A program made the position numbers and the translations under genes. A stretch of DNA of 10,264 bases, from positions 1-10,264 of the forward strand of contig JAUUYV010000023.1 in NCBI GenBank assembly GCA_030590275.1. Reading direction: 5' to 3'. The DNA is from Porticoccaceae bacterium. GTDB taxonomy: Bacteria > Pseudomonadota > Gammaproteobacteria > Pseudomonadales > Porticoccaceae. Below the pieces are notes generated by a model. It saw nothing but the letters and a program-made list of their open reading frames with translations. It did no database searches and had not been told where the DNA came from. Shown here piece by piece: positions 1-6,977 of the stretch. Numbering within the stretch: the stretch's first letter is position 1; every line of letters begins with the position of its first letter.

Positions 1-588
1 CTGGGGGAAATGGCGGAACCGCGAAAACACAACGATGGAGAACCTCATGGTTTTCCTCATTTTCTTGATACCCTGGCCAGCTTCCCCAAGCCGGTAATCG
101 CAGCAGTAAACGGAATGGGTATCGGTATTGGAGTCACCATGCTGCCCCACTGCGATTTTGTATTGATGAGCGACGAGGCAAAACTTCGCGCGCCCTTCGC
201 CACGTTAGGTGTCACCGTAGAAGCGGCTAACTCCTACTTACTGCCAATACTGGTTGGCTGGCAGAACGCCGCTCATATTCTCTATACATCGGAATGGTTC
301 GATGCAGATCAATGTGTAGAGATGGGCCTGGCCAAGGAAAAAATTTCGGCAGCTGAGCTAATGATCGAAACTAAAAAGCTCGCTGAGCAAATCGCTACGA
401 TGCCAATAGCATCGCTGGTTCACACCAAGAAATTGGTGCTCGCACCACGGCTGCAAGGGATTAAAGAAGCCCGCAAGCGGGAAATAGCGGCATTCGCCGA
501 ACTCATTGGCGCCCCCGCAAACCGTGAAGCGATACAGGCCTTTAAGGAAAAACGCCCAGCCGATTTTACTAATTTGCCAGACAAATAA
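1..588 (+). CDS. delta3,delta2-enoyl-CoA isomerase-like crotonase-fold protein (5' partial)
   Basis: The reading frame is open to the left edge and the first Met (nt 10) is internal, so roughly the first 55-65 residues of a ~255-residue crotonase-fold protein are missing. Numbering from that Met, KPVIAAVNG (27-35) followed by a GxGxG stretch (36-41) and CDF (48-50) is the crotonase core that forms the CoA-binding and oxyanion-hole region. Both hydratase glutamates appear replaced: Thr43 sits at the GGGCE position and Phe63 at the PE position. Instead, Glu71 in LGVTVEAAN aligns with the single catalytic Glu of the peroxisomal ECI2/PECI-type isomerases (LGQSPEGCSS in the human protein, from memory). 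I therefore prefer a role in moving 3-enoyl-CoA double bonds into beta-oxidation over a hydratase role. It converges on the transporter gene with a 21-bp gap and no clear terminator. Family confidence is high; the isomerase assignment is moderate. Confidence 0.85.
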   Translation: MGEMAEPRKHNDGEPHGFPHFLDTLASFPKPVIAAVNGMGIGIGVTMLPHCDFVLMSDEAKLRAPFATLGVTVEAANSYLLPILVGWQNAAHILYTSEWFDADQCVEMGLAKEKISAAELMIETKKLAEQIATMPIASLVHTKKLVLAPRLQGIKEARKREIAAFAELIGAPANREAIQAFKEKRPADFTNLPDK

Positions 589-609
589 TAACAACAGGAT
601 ACTAGCGAC

Positions 610-1881
610 TCAGGGTGAGCCAGAGGAAACTTGCGCTGGCGGTGCCTGAGGATTGCGCGGAGCCGCCAACCACAACATAAGAGGCGCAAAAACAGTAAGC
701 CCCGCAGCCACCATTAACATCAAGGCGTAATCGCCGGACAAATCAAACAGGGCTCCGCCCAACCAGGAACCCATGGCACCACCCAGGGCAGCGAACATGG
801 ACATGGTACCAAAAATTATTGGAAACTTTGGCCCGATAAATAAATCTCGCGCCGCCGATGGAATAATCGGTGCATTGACGGCATAACCAACACCAATCAA
901 TACCGCGAAAGCACAGGGCATTAACAAACCGGGCACCGTTTCAATAAGAGCCAACGCCGCGATAGAAAAAAGAATACAGATTAAACCCAGACTGTAGCTT
1001 AACTCCCGTCCAATCCGGTCAGACAAACTACCCCAGATAATTTTTCCAGGAATACTCGCTACGCCAATAATCCCGACCACGACAGAACCCATGGCCTTAT
1101 CCACGCCGTGATCCACCATAAAAGCGAATTGGTGCATTAATAGTAATTGAGTAAGGCAGGCACCTGCAAAAAACGCAAGTACAACAAAACGAAAACCCCG
1201 CGACGCCATTGCGGTTTTTAATGTCCAGTAGGCCTCAGGCTCCGTATTAATAGGGGTATCCAGGTTTTCAGATATGGTACTGCCCTTCACCAATCTGGAC
1301 TCTTTCGGTTCTCGTAAAACAAAAAAAGCTGCCGGCAAAATAATGACGAGGACCGTGGCAGCAATTATCTGGTAGGCCTGTCGCCAGTCGAGACTTTCTA
1401 TCAAATAATTCGATATTGGCACAACCGCAAAAATACCGACGCCAATACCGGCCGTCACAATACCCAGGGCTGTACCAACTTTATTGGGAAACCATTTTTC
1501 GGTAAGGATGACCGATGGTACCCAGCCACAGGCACCCAGCCCCACGGCAGTGATCACACCAAAGGTAATATAAAGCTGCCACCACTGTGTCACTTTCGAG
1601 GTCAAAAACAGCCCGCTCGCCATCACGATGGCGCCCGCCATCATCAAATAGCGCGGGCCAAACCTTTCTACCATGCGACCAGCAAAGGGCCCGAAAACAC
1701 CGTGGGAGATAATAAACACCGACATCGCACCCGCGGTAACCGAGCGCGACCAACCGAAATAGTCCACCAGAGCAACCAGGAAAACGGAATAGGAGTACCA
1801 GACACCATATAAAAGCCCAAGGGTACAGAACAGGGTAGCGACTACAGTCGCCCCCTGGCGGAACGTATCGGGCTGGTTCAC
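610..1881 (-). CDS. MFS transporter, oxalate/formate antiporter or monocarboxylate-type
   Basis: This is a 423-residue inner-membrane protein with about twelve hydrophobic segments, in two halves separated by a polar loop at about 190-228. The loop-2/3 signature GRMVERFGPR (68-77) and its repeat GSLSDRIGR (284-292) identify the Major Facilitator Superfamily. WFPNKVGTALGI (130-141) followed by a Gly-rich helix resembles the OFA/MCT branch, whose known members carry small carboxylates. The role is probably uptake or efflux of a carboxylated substrate or product of this cluster; the actual substrate cannot be read from sequence. The start is GTG, chosen because GGAG (1888-1891) lies 6 nt upstream and the protein then begins just before TM1. 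A strong terminator-like hairpin sits directly upstream of that ribosome binding site, so expression probably depends on readthrough or on a promoter very close to the hairpin. It is last in the - strand series. Confidence 0.9.
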   Translation of the reverse strand: MNQPDTFRQGATVVATLFCTLGLLYGVWYSYSVFLVALVDYFGWSRSVTAGAMSVFIISHGVFGPFAGRMVERFGPRYLMMAGAIVMASGLFLTSKVTQWWQLYITFGVITAVGLGACGWVPSVILTEKWFPNKVGTALGIVTAGIGVGIFAVVPISNYLIESLDWRQAYQIIAATVLVIILPAAFFVLREPKESRLVKGSTISENLDTPINTEPEAYWTLKTAMASRGFRFVVLAFFAGACLTQLLLMHQFAFMVDHGVDKAMGSVVVGIIGVASIPGKIIWGSLSDRIGRELSYSLGLICILFSIAALALIETVPGLLMPCAFAVLIGVGYAVNAPIIPSAARDLFIGPKFPIIFGTMSMFAALGGAMGSWLGGALFDLSGDYALMLMVAAGLTVFAPLMLWLAAPRNPQAPPAQVSSGSP

Positions 1882-1891
1882 GTACTACTCC

Positions 1892-1920
1892 AAAAAAAAC
1901 GCCGGGTGTTATCACCCGGC
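1892..1920 (-). terminator. Intrinsic terminator or attenuator between SDR and MFS genes
   Basis: Read on the - strand, GCCGGGTG and CACCCGGC form a perfect 8-bp GC-rich stem (1901-1920) around a 4-nt ATAA loop. One G then precedes eight T (1892-1899). This is the classic rho-independent terminator layout for transcripts coming from the SDR genes. It is unusual in that the T-tract runs straight into the GGAG ribosome binding site of the transporter gene, leaving no room for a promoter between hairpin and gene. It may end the SDR transcript, act as an attenuator in the transporter leader, or, if transcription starts at the hairpin itself, form a 5' protective stem. Confidence 0.75.
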
Positions 1921-1927
1921 ATGCTGG

Positions 1928-1957
1928 TATATACGGCTTAACGATAGGCGACTTCAA
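1928..1957 (-). promoter_or_regulatory. Possible sigma70-type promoter for the MFS gene
   Basis: On the - strand TTGAAG (1952-1957) is separated by 18 bp from TATATA (1928-1933); each matches the sigma70 consensus at 4 of 6 positions. It lies in the 158-bp gap between the SDR and transporter genes, the widest gap in the window. A start about 7 nt downstream would place the transcript's 5' end at the edge of the terminator-like hairpin. The match is weak and could be chance. Confidence 0.25.
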
Positions 1958-2039
1958 TATAGCGCTTAGCGGTAAAAACATATAGATGGAAAGGCTGGCC
2001 TGCGACCTATTAGCAGAGACTCGGCTCAGAGCTATACGC

Positions 2040-2795
2040 TTATTGTGCGCCCCAGCCTCCGTCCACTACCAGTTCAGTCCCGGTCACAAAAGCCGCTTCG
2101 TCCGAACACAAATAAAGCGAACCATAGGCGATATCTTCCGGCCGACCAAACCTACCCATAGGCGTTAACTCGGTGAGTCCTTCGATATACTCTTCAGGCG
2201 CTGAACGAGCCAGGGGTGTGTCGATAATACCGGGGTGAATGGAGTTTACCCGCACACCCTGTTTGGCGTATTCAAGAGCGGCTGATTTAGACATCAAACG
2301 CACCGCACCTTTGGCACCGTGATATGAAACCATACTTGGGGTGCCAATAATGCCGTACAGGGACGATACGTTTACAATGGCTCCGTTGCCCGATTTCTTC
2401 AGCGCCGGCATGGCGGCTTTCATACCTAGCCAGACTCCGGTCTGACAAACCGCAACCACACGGTTAAAACCTTCCAGGTCTTCTTCCTCAACACCGACCA
2501 TGTTGACGATACCGGCGTTGTTCACCAGGGTAGTCAGAGCTCCATATTTGCTCAGGGTAGCTTCTAGCGCCGCTTTCCAGTCCGCTTCACTGGCGACATC
2601 AAGATGCTGATAAATGGCATCTCCACCCTCAGCATTAACAGCCTTTACCACCTCTTCGCCCAGTTCATCCTGAATATCGCAGGCTACTACTTTGGCACCG
2701 CTTTCACTAAACACCCTGACGTGGGCCGCTCCAATACCGGAAGCGGCACCAGTAATCAGTGCGACTTTACCTTCAAGTCGTTTACTACTCATCAT
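2040..2795 (-). CDS. SDR-family NAD-dependent hydroxysteroid dehydrogenase-like oxidoreductase (copy A)
   Basis: This 251-residue classical short-chain dehydrogenase should oxidise or reduce a secondary alcohol/ketone in the cytoplasm. The dinucleotide motif TGAASGIG is at 15-22 and Asp40 at the end of beta-2 points to NAD(H) rather than NADP(H). NNAG is at 92-95 and the catalytic Ser145, Tyr158 and Lys162 are present. The usual NxxG tetrad Asn is Cys117 (VCQTGVWLG). VRVNSIHPGI resembles the matching stretch of 3-alpha,20-beta-hydroxysteroid dehydrogenase, but the substrate is not established. Two ATG codons start the frame; AGAGG (2801-2805) is 5 nt from the first and 8 nt from the second, so the true protein may be 250 residues. 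It follows its paralogue by 45 bp and shares about 71% identity with it without a single gap, so the pair is almost certainly a tandem duplication on one transcript. Confidence 0.92.
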   Translation of the reverse strand: MMSSKRLEGKVALITGAASGIGAAHVRVFSESGAKVVACDIQDELGEEVVKAVNAEGGDAIYQHLDVASEADWKAALEATLSKYGALTTLVNNAGIVNMVGVEEEDLEGFNRVVAVCQTGVWLGMKAAMPALKKSGNGAIVNVSSLYGIIGTPSMVSYHGAKGAVRLMSKSAALEYAKQGVRVNSIHPGIIDTPLARSAPEEYIEGLTELTPMGRFGRPEDIAYGSLYLCSDEAAFVTGTELVVDGGWGAQ

Positions 2796-2808
2796 TCAAA
2801 CCTCTTTT

Positions 2809-2831
2809 GCGGGCCCTGTTAACAGGCCCGC
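2809..2831 (-). other. Stem-loop in the gap between the two tandem SDR genes
   Basis: GCGGGCC and GGCCCGC form a 7-bp stem around a TGTTAACA-containing loop with one unpaired C. On the transcribed strand it is followed by AAAAGAGG rather than a T-run, so it is not an intrinsic terminator. It lies 3 nt ahead of the ribosome binding site of the downstream SDR gene, where it could stabilise or space the two halves of a bicistronic mRNA. Its function is inferred only from position. Confidence 0.45.
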
Positions 2832-2840
2832 ATGGTTGCC

Positions 2841-3590
2841 CTATTGCGCGTTCCAGCCACCGTCTACAATAAATTCTGAAGCGTTAATAAATTTCGCTTC
2901 ATCCGAACATAAAAACAGTGACATGGTAGCAATGTCTGCGGGCTCACCCATTTTGCCCATCGGGGTGCCTTCCATCATCGCCTCGATATACTCTTCGGAT
3001 ATGCTCTTCGCCAGCGGAGTTTCGATAATGCCAGGGTGCACCGAGTTGACGCGAACACCCTGTCTAGCATACTCCAGGCCTGCGGATTTGGTCATTAACC
3101 TGACTGCGCCCTTGGCACCGTGATAGGAAAGCATACTGGGCGTACCGATAATTCCGTACACAGAGGAGATATTAACAATGGCTCCGTTGCCGGTTTTTTT
3201 CAGTTCTGGCATACAGGCCTTCATCCCGAGCCAGACGCCCGTCTGGCAAATTGCTACCACCCGGTTAAAGCCTTCGAGATCCTCTTCCTCGACACCGACG
3301 AAGTTCGCAACGCCCGCGTTATTAATCAGAGTGGTAATAGATCCGTATTTCTTAACTGTCTCGCTGACTACATTTGCCCAATCGGACTCGCTGGTGACAT
3401 CCTGGTGAACATAAATAGCATCACCGCCCTCTGCGTTAACAGATGCAACCACGGCTTCCCCCATCTCATCCTGGAGATCGCCGACCACCACTTTTGCACC
3501 TTCACTGGCAAATAAATGCGCGTGACCTTCACCAATGCCGCTGGCGCCACCGGTAATAATTGCAACTTTGCCTTCTAGTCTGTTTCCCAT
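2841..3590 (-). CDS. SDR-family NAD-dependent hydroxysteroid dehydrogenase-like oxidoreductase (copy B)
   Basis: This is a 249-residue classical SDR, the upstream member of the tandem pair. The cofactor motif TGGASGIG is at 13-20 and Asp38 suggests NAD(H) preference. NNAG is at 90-93, with catalytic Ser143, Tyr156 and Lys160. As in the neighbouring paralogue, the tetrad Asn position is Cys (Cys115, ICQTGVWLG). Residues 101-190, which hold the catalytic core and the start of the substrate loop, match the paralogue at about 78 of 90 positions. The helices at about 21-30 and 71-80 are poorly conserved. The two enzymes therefore probably act on the same scaffold with different stereochemistry or chain position, or form mixed tetramers. 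The ATG at 3590 has a good AGGAG (3599-3603) 8 nt upstream. A 124-bp AT-rich gap separates it from the LLM gene and could hold a separate promoter. Confidence 0.92.
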   Translation of the reverse strand: MGNRLEGKVAIITGGASGIGEGHAHLFASEGAKVVVGDLQDEMGEAVVASVNAEGGDAIYVHQDVTSESDWANVVSETVKKYGSITTLINNAGVANFVGVEEEDLEGFNRVVAICQTGVWLGMKACMPELKKTGNGAIVNISSVYGIIGTPSMLSYHGAKGAVRLMTKSAGLEYARQGVRVNSVHPGIIETPLAKSISEEYIEAMMEGTPMGKMGEPADIATMSLFLCSDEAKFINASEFIVDGGWNAQ

Positions 3591-3714
3591 GATCTATTCT
3601 CCTGTTTTGTTATATCGTCGTTAAAAAGTTTGTTTTTCCAATAAATCTAATCATGTAATTTAAAATAAATCTTGATCGCGCCCCGCTTTGAACCTATTAA
3701 CCCGGCAATTAACA
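3591..3714 (-). promoter_or_regulatory. AT-rich gap with a possible promoter for the tandem SDR genes
   Basis: This 124-bp gap is markedly AT-rich, with no coding frame and no terminator-like hairpin. On the - strand it holds TATAAC (3609-3614), a 5-of-6 match to the sigma70 -10 box just upstream of the AGGAG of the first SDR. The best -35-like element, TTGGAA, is 21 bp away, too far for a standard promoter. If a promoter is here it may need an activator or another sigma factor. Confidence 0.25.
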
Positions 3715-4629
3715 TCATCGAAACTCCGGTATCACCTCTTCCGCAATCAAACGAATATTTTCATCGATGTAGTCATCGGGGCAAGCGGAAGTCAGCATAA
3801 ACAGTGTCGCTCCGGTATCGATATATTCCCTCAGCCGTTTGCGGCAATCTTCAGGCGTGCCTATTAGCGCATATTTATCCACAATATTGTCAAAGTTTTG
3901 TGCGTATTGTTTACCCAGACGTTCGGCGGCCATGGCCCGCGCCGTATCGCGGTCTTTGTGTACCGCTGAAAAAATAAAGACCCCGCTATTAAAACCGGAC
4001 GTCAATACTTTATTGTCTGCTCGTAATTCCTTAATCGTAGCAATGCTTTGCTGTAACTGCTCTGGAGTAAACATGTAAGGAATCCAGCCATCACCATACA
4101 GCGCAGCTCGTTTCATGGCCGCAGGCTGACGCCCCGCGACCCAGATTGGCGGGTTAGGTTTCTGCAGCGGAAGAGGATCGAGCGTGATGTCGTTAAGCGT
4201 ATTGAATTTACCCTTAAAGCTGACATTTTGTTCCGACCAAAGTCGATGGATTACCTGCAGTGCTTCGGTGGCACGAGCACCGCGCTCATTGACCGGCACA
4301 CCGCAGGCTTCAAACTCCCTGGGGAACTCTCCCCCCACACCAATACCAAACATATAACGCCCGCCAGAGGCGACATCCAGTACGGCACCCATTTTGGCAG
4401 CCAGGGCTGCCGGGTAGAGCGGTAGGAGAGCAATCGTGCTCATGAGTTTTATGCGTTCGGTCACACCAGCGGCCATGGCCAAAGATACGTAGGTATTGCC
4501 GATCGGCCCATGAAACATCACGTGCTCGCCACAACCCAGCACATCGTAGCCCAGGTCCTCAACACGACGTGCAAATTCGGGAATGCCGGTAACCGAGCGC
4601 AAACCGGTGCCGAATTGCAGTTCACTCAT
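3715..4629 (-). CDS. LLM-class (luciferase-like) flavin/F420-dependent oxidoreductase
   Basis: This 304-residue cytoplasmic protein should adopt the TIM-barrel fold of bacterial luciferase-like enzymes, which use FMN or coenzyme F420 for monooxygenation or hydride transfer. Visible family features are the N-terminal barrel start with GYDVLGCGEHV (27-37), GGRYMFGIGVGGEF (89-102) after the typical VLDVASGGR turn, and PPIWVAGRQPAAMKRAALYGDGW (around 160-182), which forms the phosphate-binding region in this family. Length fits the ~290-310-residue F420-type subgroup better than the longer FMN monooxygenases. F420 is not universal in Proteobacteria, so FMN remains possible; cofactor and substrate are undetermined. 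The ATG has GGAG (4638-4641) 8 nt upstream. It lies 69 bp after the preceding SDR gene, consistent with one transcript, and probably performs a redox step on the pathway substrate. Confidence 0.88.
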   Translation of the reverse strand: MSELQFGTGLRSVTGIPEFARRVEDLGYDVLGCGEHVMFHGPIGNTYVSLAMAAGVTERIKLMSTIALLPLYPAALAAKMGAVLDVASGGRYMFGIGVGGEFPREFEACGVPVNERGARATEALQVIHRLWSEQNVSFKGKFNTLNDITLDPLPLQKPNPPIWVAGRQPAAMKRAALYGDGWIPYMFTPEQLQQSIATIKELRADNKVLTSGFNSGVFIFSAVHKDRDTARAMAAERLGKQYAQNFDNIVDKYALIGTPEDCRKRLREYIDTGATLFMLTSACPDDYIDENIRLIAEEVIPEFR

Positions 4630-4698
4630 GATTTAATCTCCACTCTCTTATTCTTGCGATACTGAAAGTAATACCATGGGTTTTATAAGAGGAAAATC

Positions 4699-5451
4699 CT
4701 AGCCAGGCAGATACAAACCTCCATTCACATGGAAGGTCTGACCAGTGATATAGGATGCATCGTCGGAGAGTAAAAACTGGATGGTCGCCGCGATCTCGTG
4801 GGGTTTACCCGCACGGCCCATAGGCACTTTAGCAATTAAGCCGTCAAACACCTGGTCTGGCATAACGCCTTTTAAACCTTCGTGCATAATCAAGCCCGGC
4901 GCAATCGCGTTAACCGTTACTCCCATGGGGGCCAGATCCAGAGCTATGGAGTGTGTGTAACCCACCACGCCTGCTTTTGCAGCCGCATAACAGGCCTGAC
5001 CCGCTGGGGGATGGTAAGCAGCCAGTGATGCAAAATTGACGATACGGCCGAAGCCAGCATCCACCATCGCCTTTGAAAAAGCTCGGGTACAAAAAAATGT
5101 TCCGTTAATGTTTACCTGTATTACCCGGTCGTGGGTTTTAGTATCCAGCTCCCAGGGCTTACCATAGCCCTGGATTCCAGCGTTATTGACCAGGTAGGCC
5201 ACATGCATATTTTTATCTCTCAACTCGGCTGCTAAGGCATCGACCTGTTCTTCCTTGGTGACATCGAGTGGATACAAAGTGACTTGCTCAGCTTCCTCGC
5301 TCGTCAACGCTTTACTTCGCCACGCTTCCAGCTCAGATGGCGCTTTACGATCGCAGCCAATCACCGAGTAACCTGCCGCCACCAGACGTTTCGTCATGGC
5401 AGTACCCAGACCACCAATGGCCCCTGTAATTAACGCGTAACCTTGAGTCAT
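4699..5451 (-). CDS. SDR-family (FabG-like) NAD(P)-dependent oxidoreductase
   Basis: This is a 250-residue classical SDR, not a close relative of the tandem pair. TGAIGGLG (9-16) binds the dinucleotide, and Asp34 suggests NAD(H), though the following Arg leaves some NADP(H) doubt. NNAG is at 89-92 and the tetrad is complete: Asn114 (NING), Ser142, Tyr155 and Lys159. The C-terminal HVNGGLYLPG is typical of 3-oxoacyl reductase-like SDRs. It probably carries out a ketone/alcohol interconversion in the same pathway; the substrate is unknown. The ATG start is supported by full-length alignment to the fold, but the upstream GGATGA is only a weak ribosome binding site, suggesting modest or coupled translation. 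It sits 79 bp after the amidohydrolase and 69 bp before the LLM gene. Confidence 0.9.
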   Translation of the reverse strand: MTQGYALITGAIGGLGTAMTKRLVAAGYSVIGCDRKAPSELEAWRSKALTSEEAEQVTLYPLDVTKEEQVDALAAELRDKNMHVAYLVNNAGIQGYGKPWELDTKTHDRVIQVNINGTFFCTRAFSKAMVDAGFGRIVNFASLAAYHPPAGQACYAAAKAGVVGYTHSIALDLAPMGVTVNAIAPGLIMHEGLKGVMPDQVFDGLIAKVPMGRAGKPHEIAATIQFLLSDDASYITGQTFHVNGGLYLPG

Positions 5452-5530
5452 AATATTTCATCCAACTCTTTGTCCAACATTGATTTTCGTAGGCCCTGGT
5501 TTTATTTCATACGCCTTGCAAATCTTCGCC

Positions 5531-6901
5531 TTACAAACCTTCGGGCTGATGTTGTGGCACCTGATCAATCAGCGTTTGCGGATCATAAGCAATGCCGCCG
5601 CGGTAGGTGGTTTCCAGAGTACGCAAGTCACGCACATTTTTTAGTGGGTCGCCAGACACCACCAGAAAGTCCGCATAACGCCCGGGAGCAACACTGCCAA
5701 TATCCTGCTCGGCACGCAGATATGTCGCTGCCATCTGAGTAACGGCCTGAATAGCGGCCATGTTGCCAATGGCTTCGGCTAACAGTTCAATTTCACGCAA
5801 CAAAGCAAAGCCCGGTGGCGGATACGCCAGAGCACCGCAGTCGGTACCACCCACTACCCGGCCACCAGATTCGTGGAGAATACGAGTCAACTCCAGGTGT
5901 TTGTCCAGGGCTTCGCTACCAGCACCGGTATCGTAGAAGCCGGGGTGGATATCCCAATCCGGTCGATCACCAAGGAACTTCTTCATTTTGGCCTGGCGAG
6001 CTACACAGGCTGGCGGGATCAATTTACGGTCCGGGTCTTTGATCGAGGCTTCCAGCCCGGCTTTGGCAGTCCACAGTAAATCTAGCGTAGTGCCCATATG
6101 CACCTGTTTTTCCACCATGGCATCAAACCACTTTTGCGCCCGCTCGCCCTTTAAATCGGCCTGCTCCCAACCGGCCATGGTATCTATCCAAAACTTGGAA
6201 TCGAGCATTGAGGCATCCTGCCCAAATTTCATATTGACCGGACAAATATCGTTGTAGGGCGATATCCAGACATGCTCCAAACCATCGATACCCGCCTCTA
6301 TGGCGTCCATCGACGAGCAATAGCCCAGATGACCGGTAACCGGTACCCGCTTGTCCACAAAGTTAATCACTTCGCGAACAATATCTGCGGTCATGGTGAA
6401 ATAACATTTAATGCCATCGACACCGGCGTTGAGCAGTTCACCAATTTTTTGAGGCACCGCCTCTACCGTTGGAACTCGATCAAGCATGATGGTAAAGGCT
6501 GGGCTATCAAAACTAGCGCCGGGACCATCAAGCAAAGGACCACAAACAAATAATCGTGGGCCAAGTTTTTTACCGGAATTAAGATCATCTCGGTTCTGCA
6601 GGACCAGATCCAGACGCCCGCCCACATCGCGAGCCGTGGTCACCCCAGCAGCCAAAAACAGTGGGAAGGACTCCGCATCCATCATCACGGTATGGATATG
6701 GGTATCGATCAAACCCGGTAATACTGTTTTTCCTGACAGATCAATAACTTCAGCGCCATTAGCCGGGATATCACCCTCACTTACCTCGGCAATGCGTTCA
6801 CCTTCGACCAAAATAGAAATATTACTTCTTGCCTGATCGGACAGACCGTCGATCAAACAGGCATTCGTAAAAAGTTTTTTAGACGAATTCTTCTCACCCA
6901 T
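5531..6901 (-). CDS. Metal-dependent amidohydrolase (imidazolonepropionase/prolidase-like)
   Basis: This is a 456-residue member of the amidohydrolase superfamily (PF01979-type) with an apparently intact binuclear metal site. HxH is at His68/His70 (GLIDTHIH), the bridging Lys is probably Lys165 (GIKCYF), then His191 (GHLGY), His210 (GLEH) and the catalytic Asp354 (GGTDCG). The N-terminal beta-sandwich piece (11-60) and the C-terminal GSVAPGRYADFLVVSGDPL (about 402-420) are standard for the family. There is no signal peptide, so it should be cytoplasmic. Relatives hydrolyse cyclic amides, lactams, dipeptide-like or ester bonds; the sequence does not fix the substrate. The ATG has GGGAG (6909-6913) 7 nt upstream. 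A 12-bp palindrome lies in the 76-bp gap before it. In this setting it probably opens a ring or cleaves an acyl intermediate. Confidence 0.9.
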   Translation of the reverse strand: MGEKNSSKKLFTNACLIDGLSDQARSNISILVEGERIAEVSEGDIPANGAEVIDLSGKTVLPGLIDTHIHTVMMDAESFPLFLAAGVTTARDVGGRLDLVLQNRDDLNSGKKLGPRLFVCGPLLDGPGASFDSPAFTIMLDRVPTVEAVPQKIGELLNAGVDGIKCYFTMTADIVREVINFVDKRVPVTGHLGYCSSMDAIEAGIDGLEHVWISPYNDICPVNMKFGQDASMLDSKFWIDTMAGWEQADLKGERAQKWFDAMVEKQVHMGTTLDLLWTAKAGLEASIKDPDRKLIPPACVARQAKMKKFLGDRPDWDIHPGFYDTGAGSEALDKHLELTRILHESGGRVVGGTDCGALAYPPPGFALLREIELLAEAIGNMAAIQAVTQMAATYLRAEQDIGSVAPGRYADFLVVSGDPLKNVRDLRTLETTYRGGIAYDPQTLIDQVPQHQPEGL

Positions 6902-6947
6902 AACACCACTCCCTACACTCTCTATTGCGCTTTATTTTTATGAAAGA

Positions 6948-6959
6948 TATTGATCAATA
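6948..6959. promoter_or_regulatory. Perfect 12-bp palindrome upstream of the amidohydrolase gene
   Basis: TATTGATCAATA is fully self-complementary and lies about 47 bp upstream of the amidohydrolase start codon, in an AT-rich gap. It could be a small operator for a dimeric regulator. No convincing promoter pair was found around it, and a short AT-rich palindrome can arise by chance. Confidence 0.25.
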
Positions 6960-6977
6960 AGGTTTTGCCTGAACAGA

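Noticed and set aside
589..609. Bidirectional terminator between the convergent isomerase and transporter genes
   Set aside because: The 21-bp gap contains no stable inverted repeat; only a 4-bp stem with a 3-nt loop can be drawn just inside the transporter end.
1481..1981. Long - strand open frame of 166 codons overlapping the start of the transporter gene
   Set aside because: It lies in another frame over the MFS coding region, gives a Cys/Trp/Arg-rich protein without family motifs, and crosses the terminator hairpin; it is a shadow of the transporter gene.
1986..2168. + strand open frame of 60 codons starting in the gap between the SDR and MFS genes
   Set aside because: More than half of it is antisense to the well-supported SDR gene, the product is basic and low in family signal, and no good ribosome binding site precedes it.
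2809..2831. Intrinsic terminator between the two SDR genes
   Set aside because: The stem is followed on the transcribed strand by an A-rich ribosome binding site and not by a T-run.
3120..3515. + strand open frame of 131 codons opposite the SDR gene
   Set aside because: It is fully antisense to a gene with an intact catalytic set, and its protein lacks recognisable features.
5443..5742. + strand open frame of 99 codons spanning the gap between SDR and amidohydrolase genes
   Set aside because: Most of it is antisense to the amidohydrolase C-terminus, its product is Arg/His-rich without motifs, and codon choice reflects the opposite strand.
6948..6959. FNR-type binding site at TATTGATCAATA
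   Set aside because: An FNR site needs TTGAT and ATCAA separated by four bases; here the halves are fused into TTGATCAA, so the match is only superficial.
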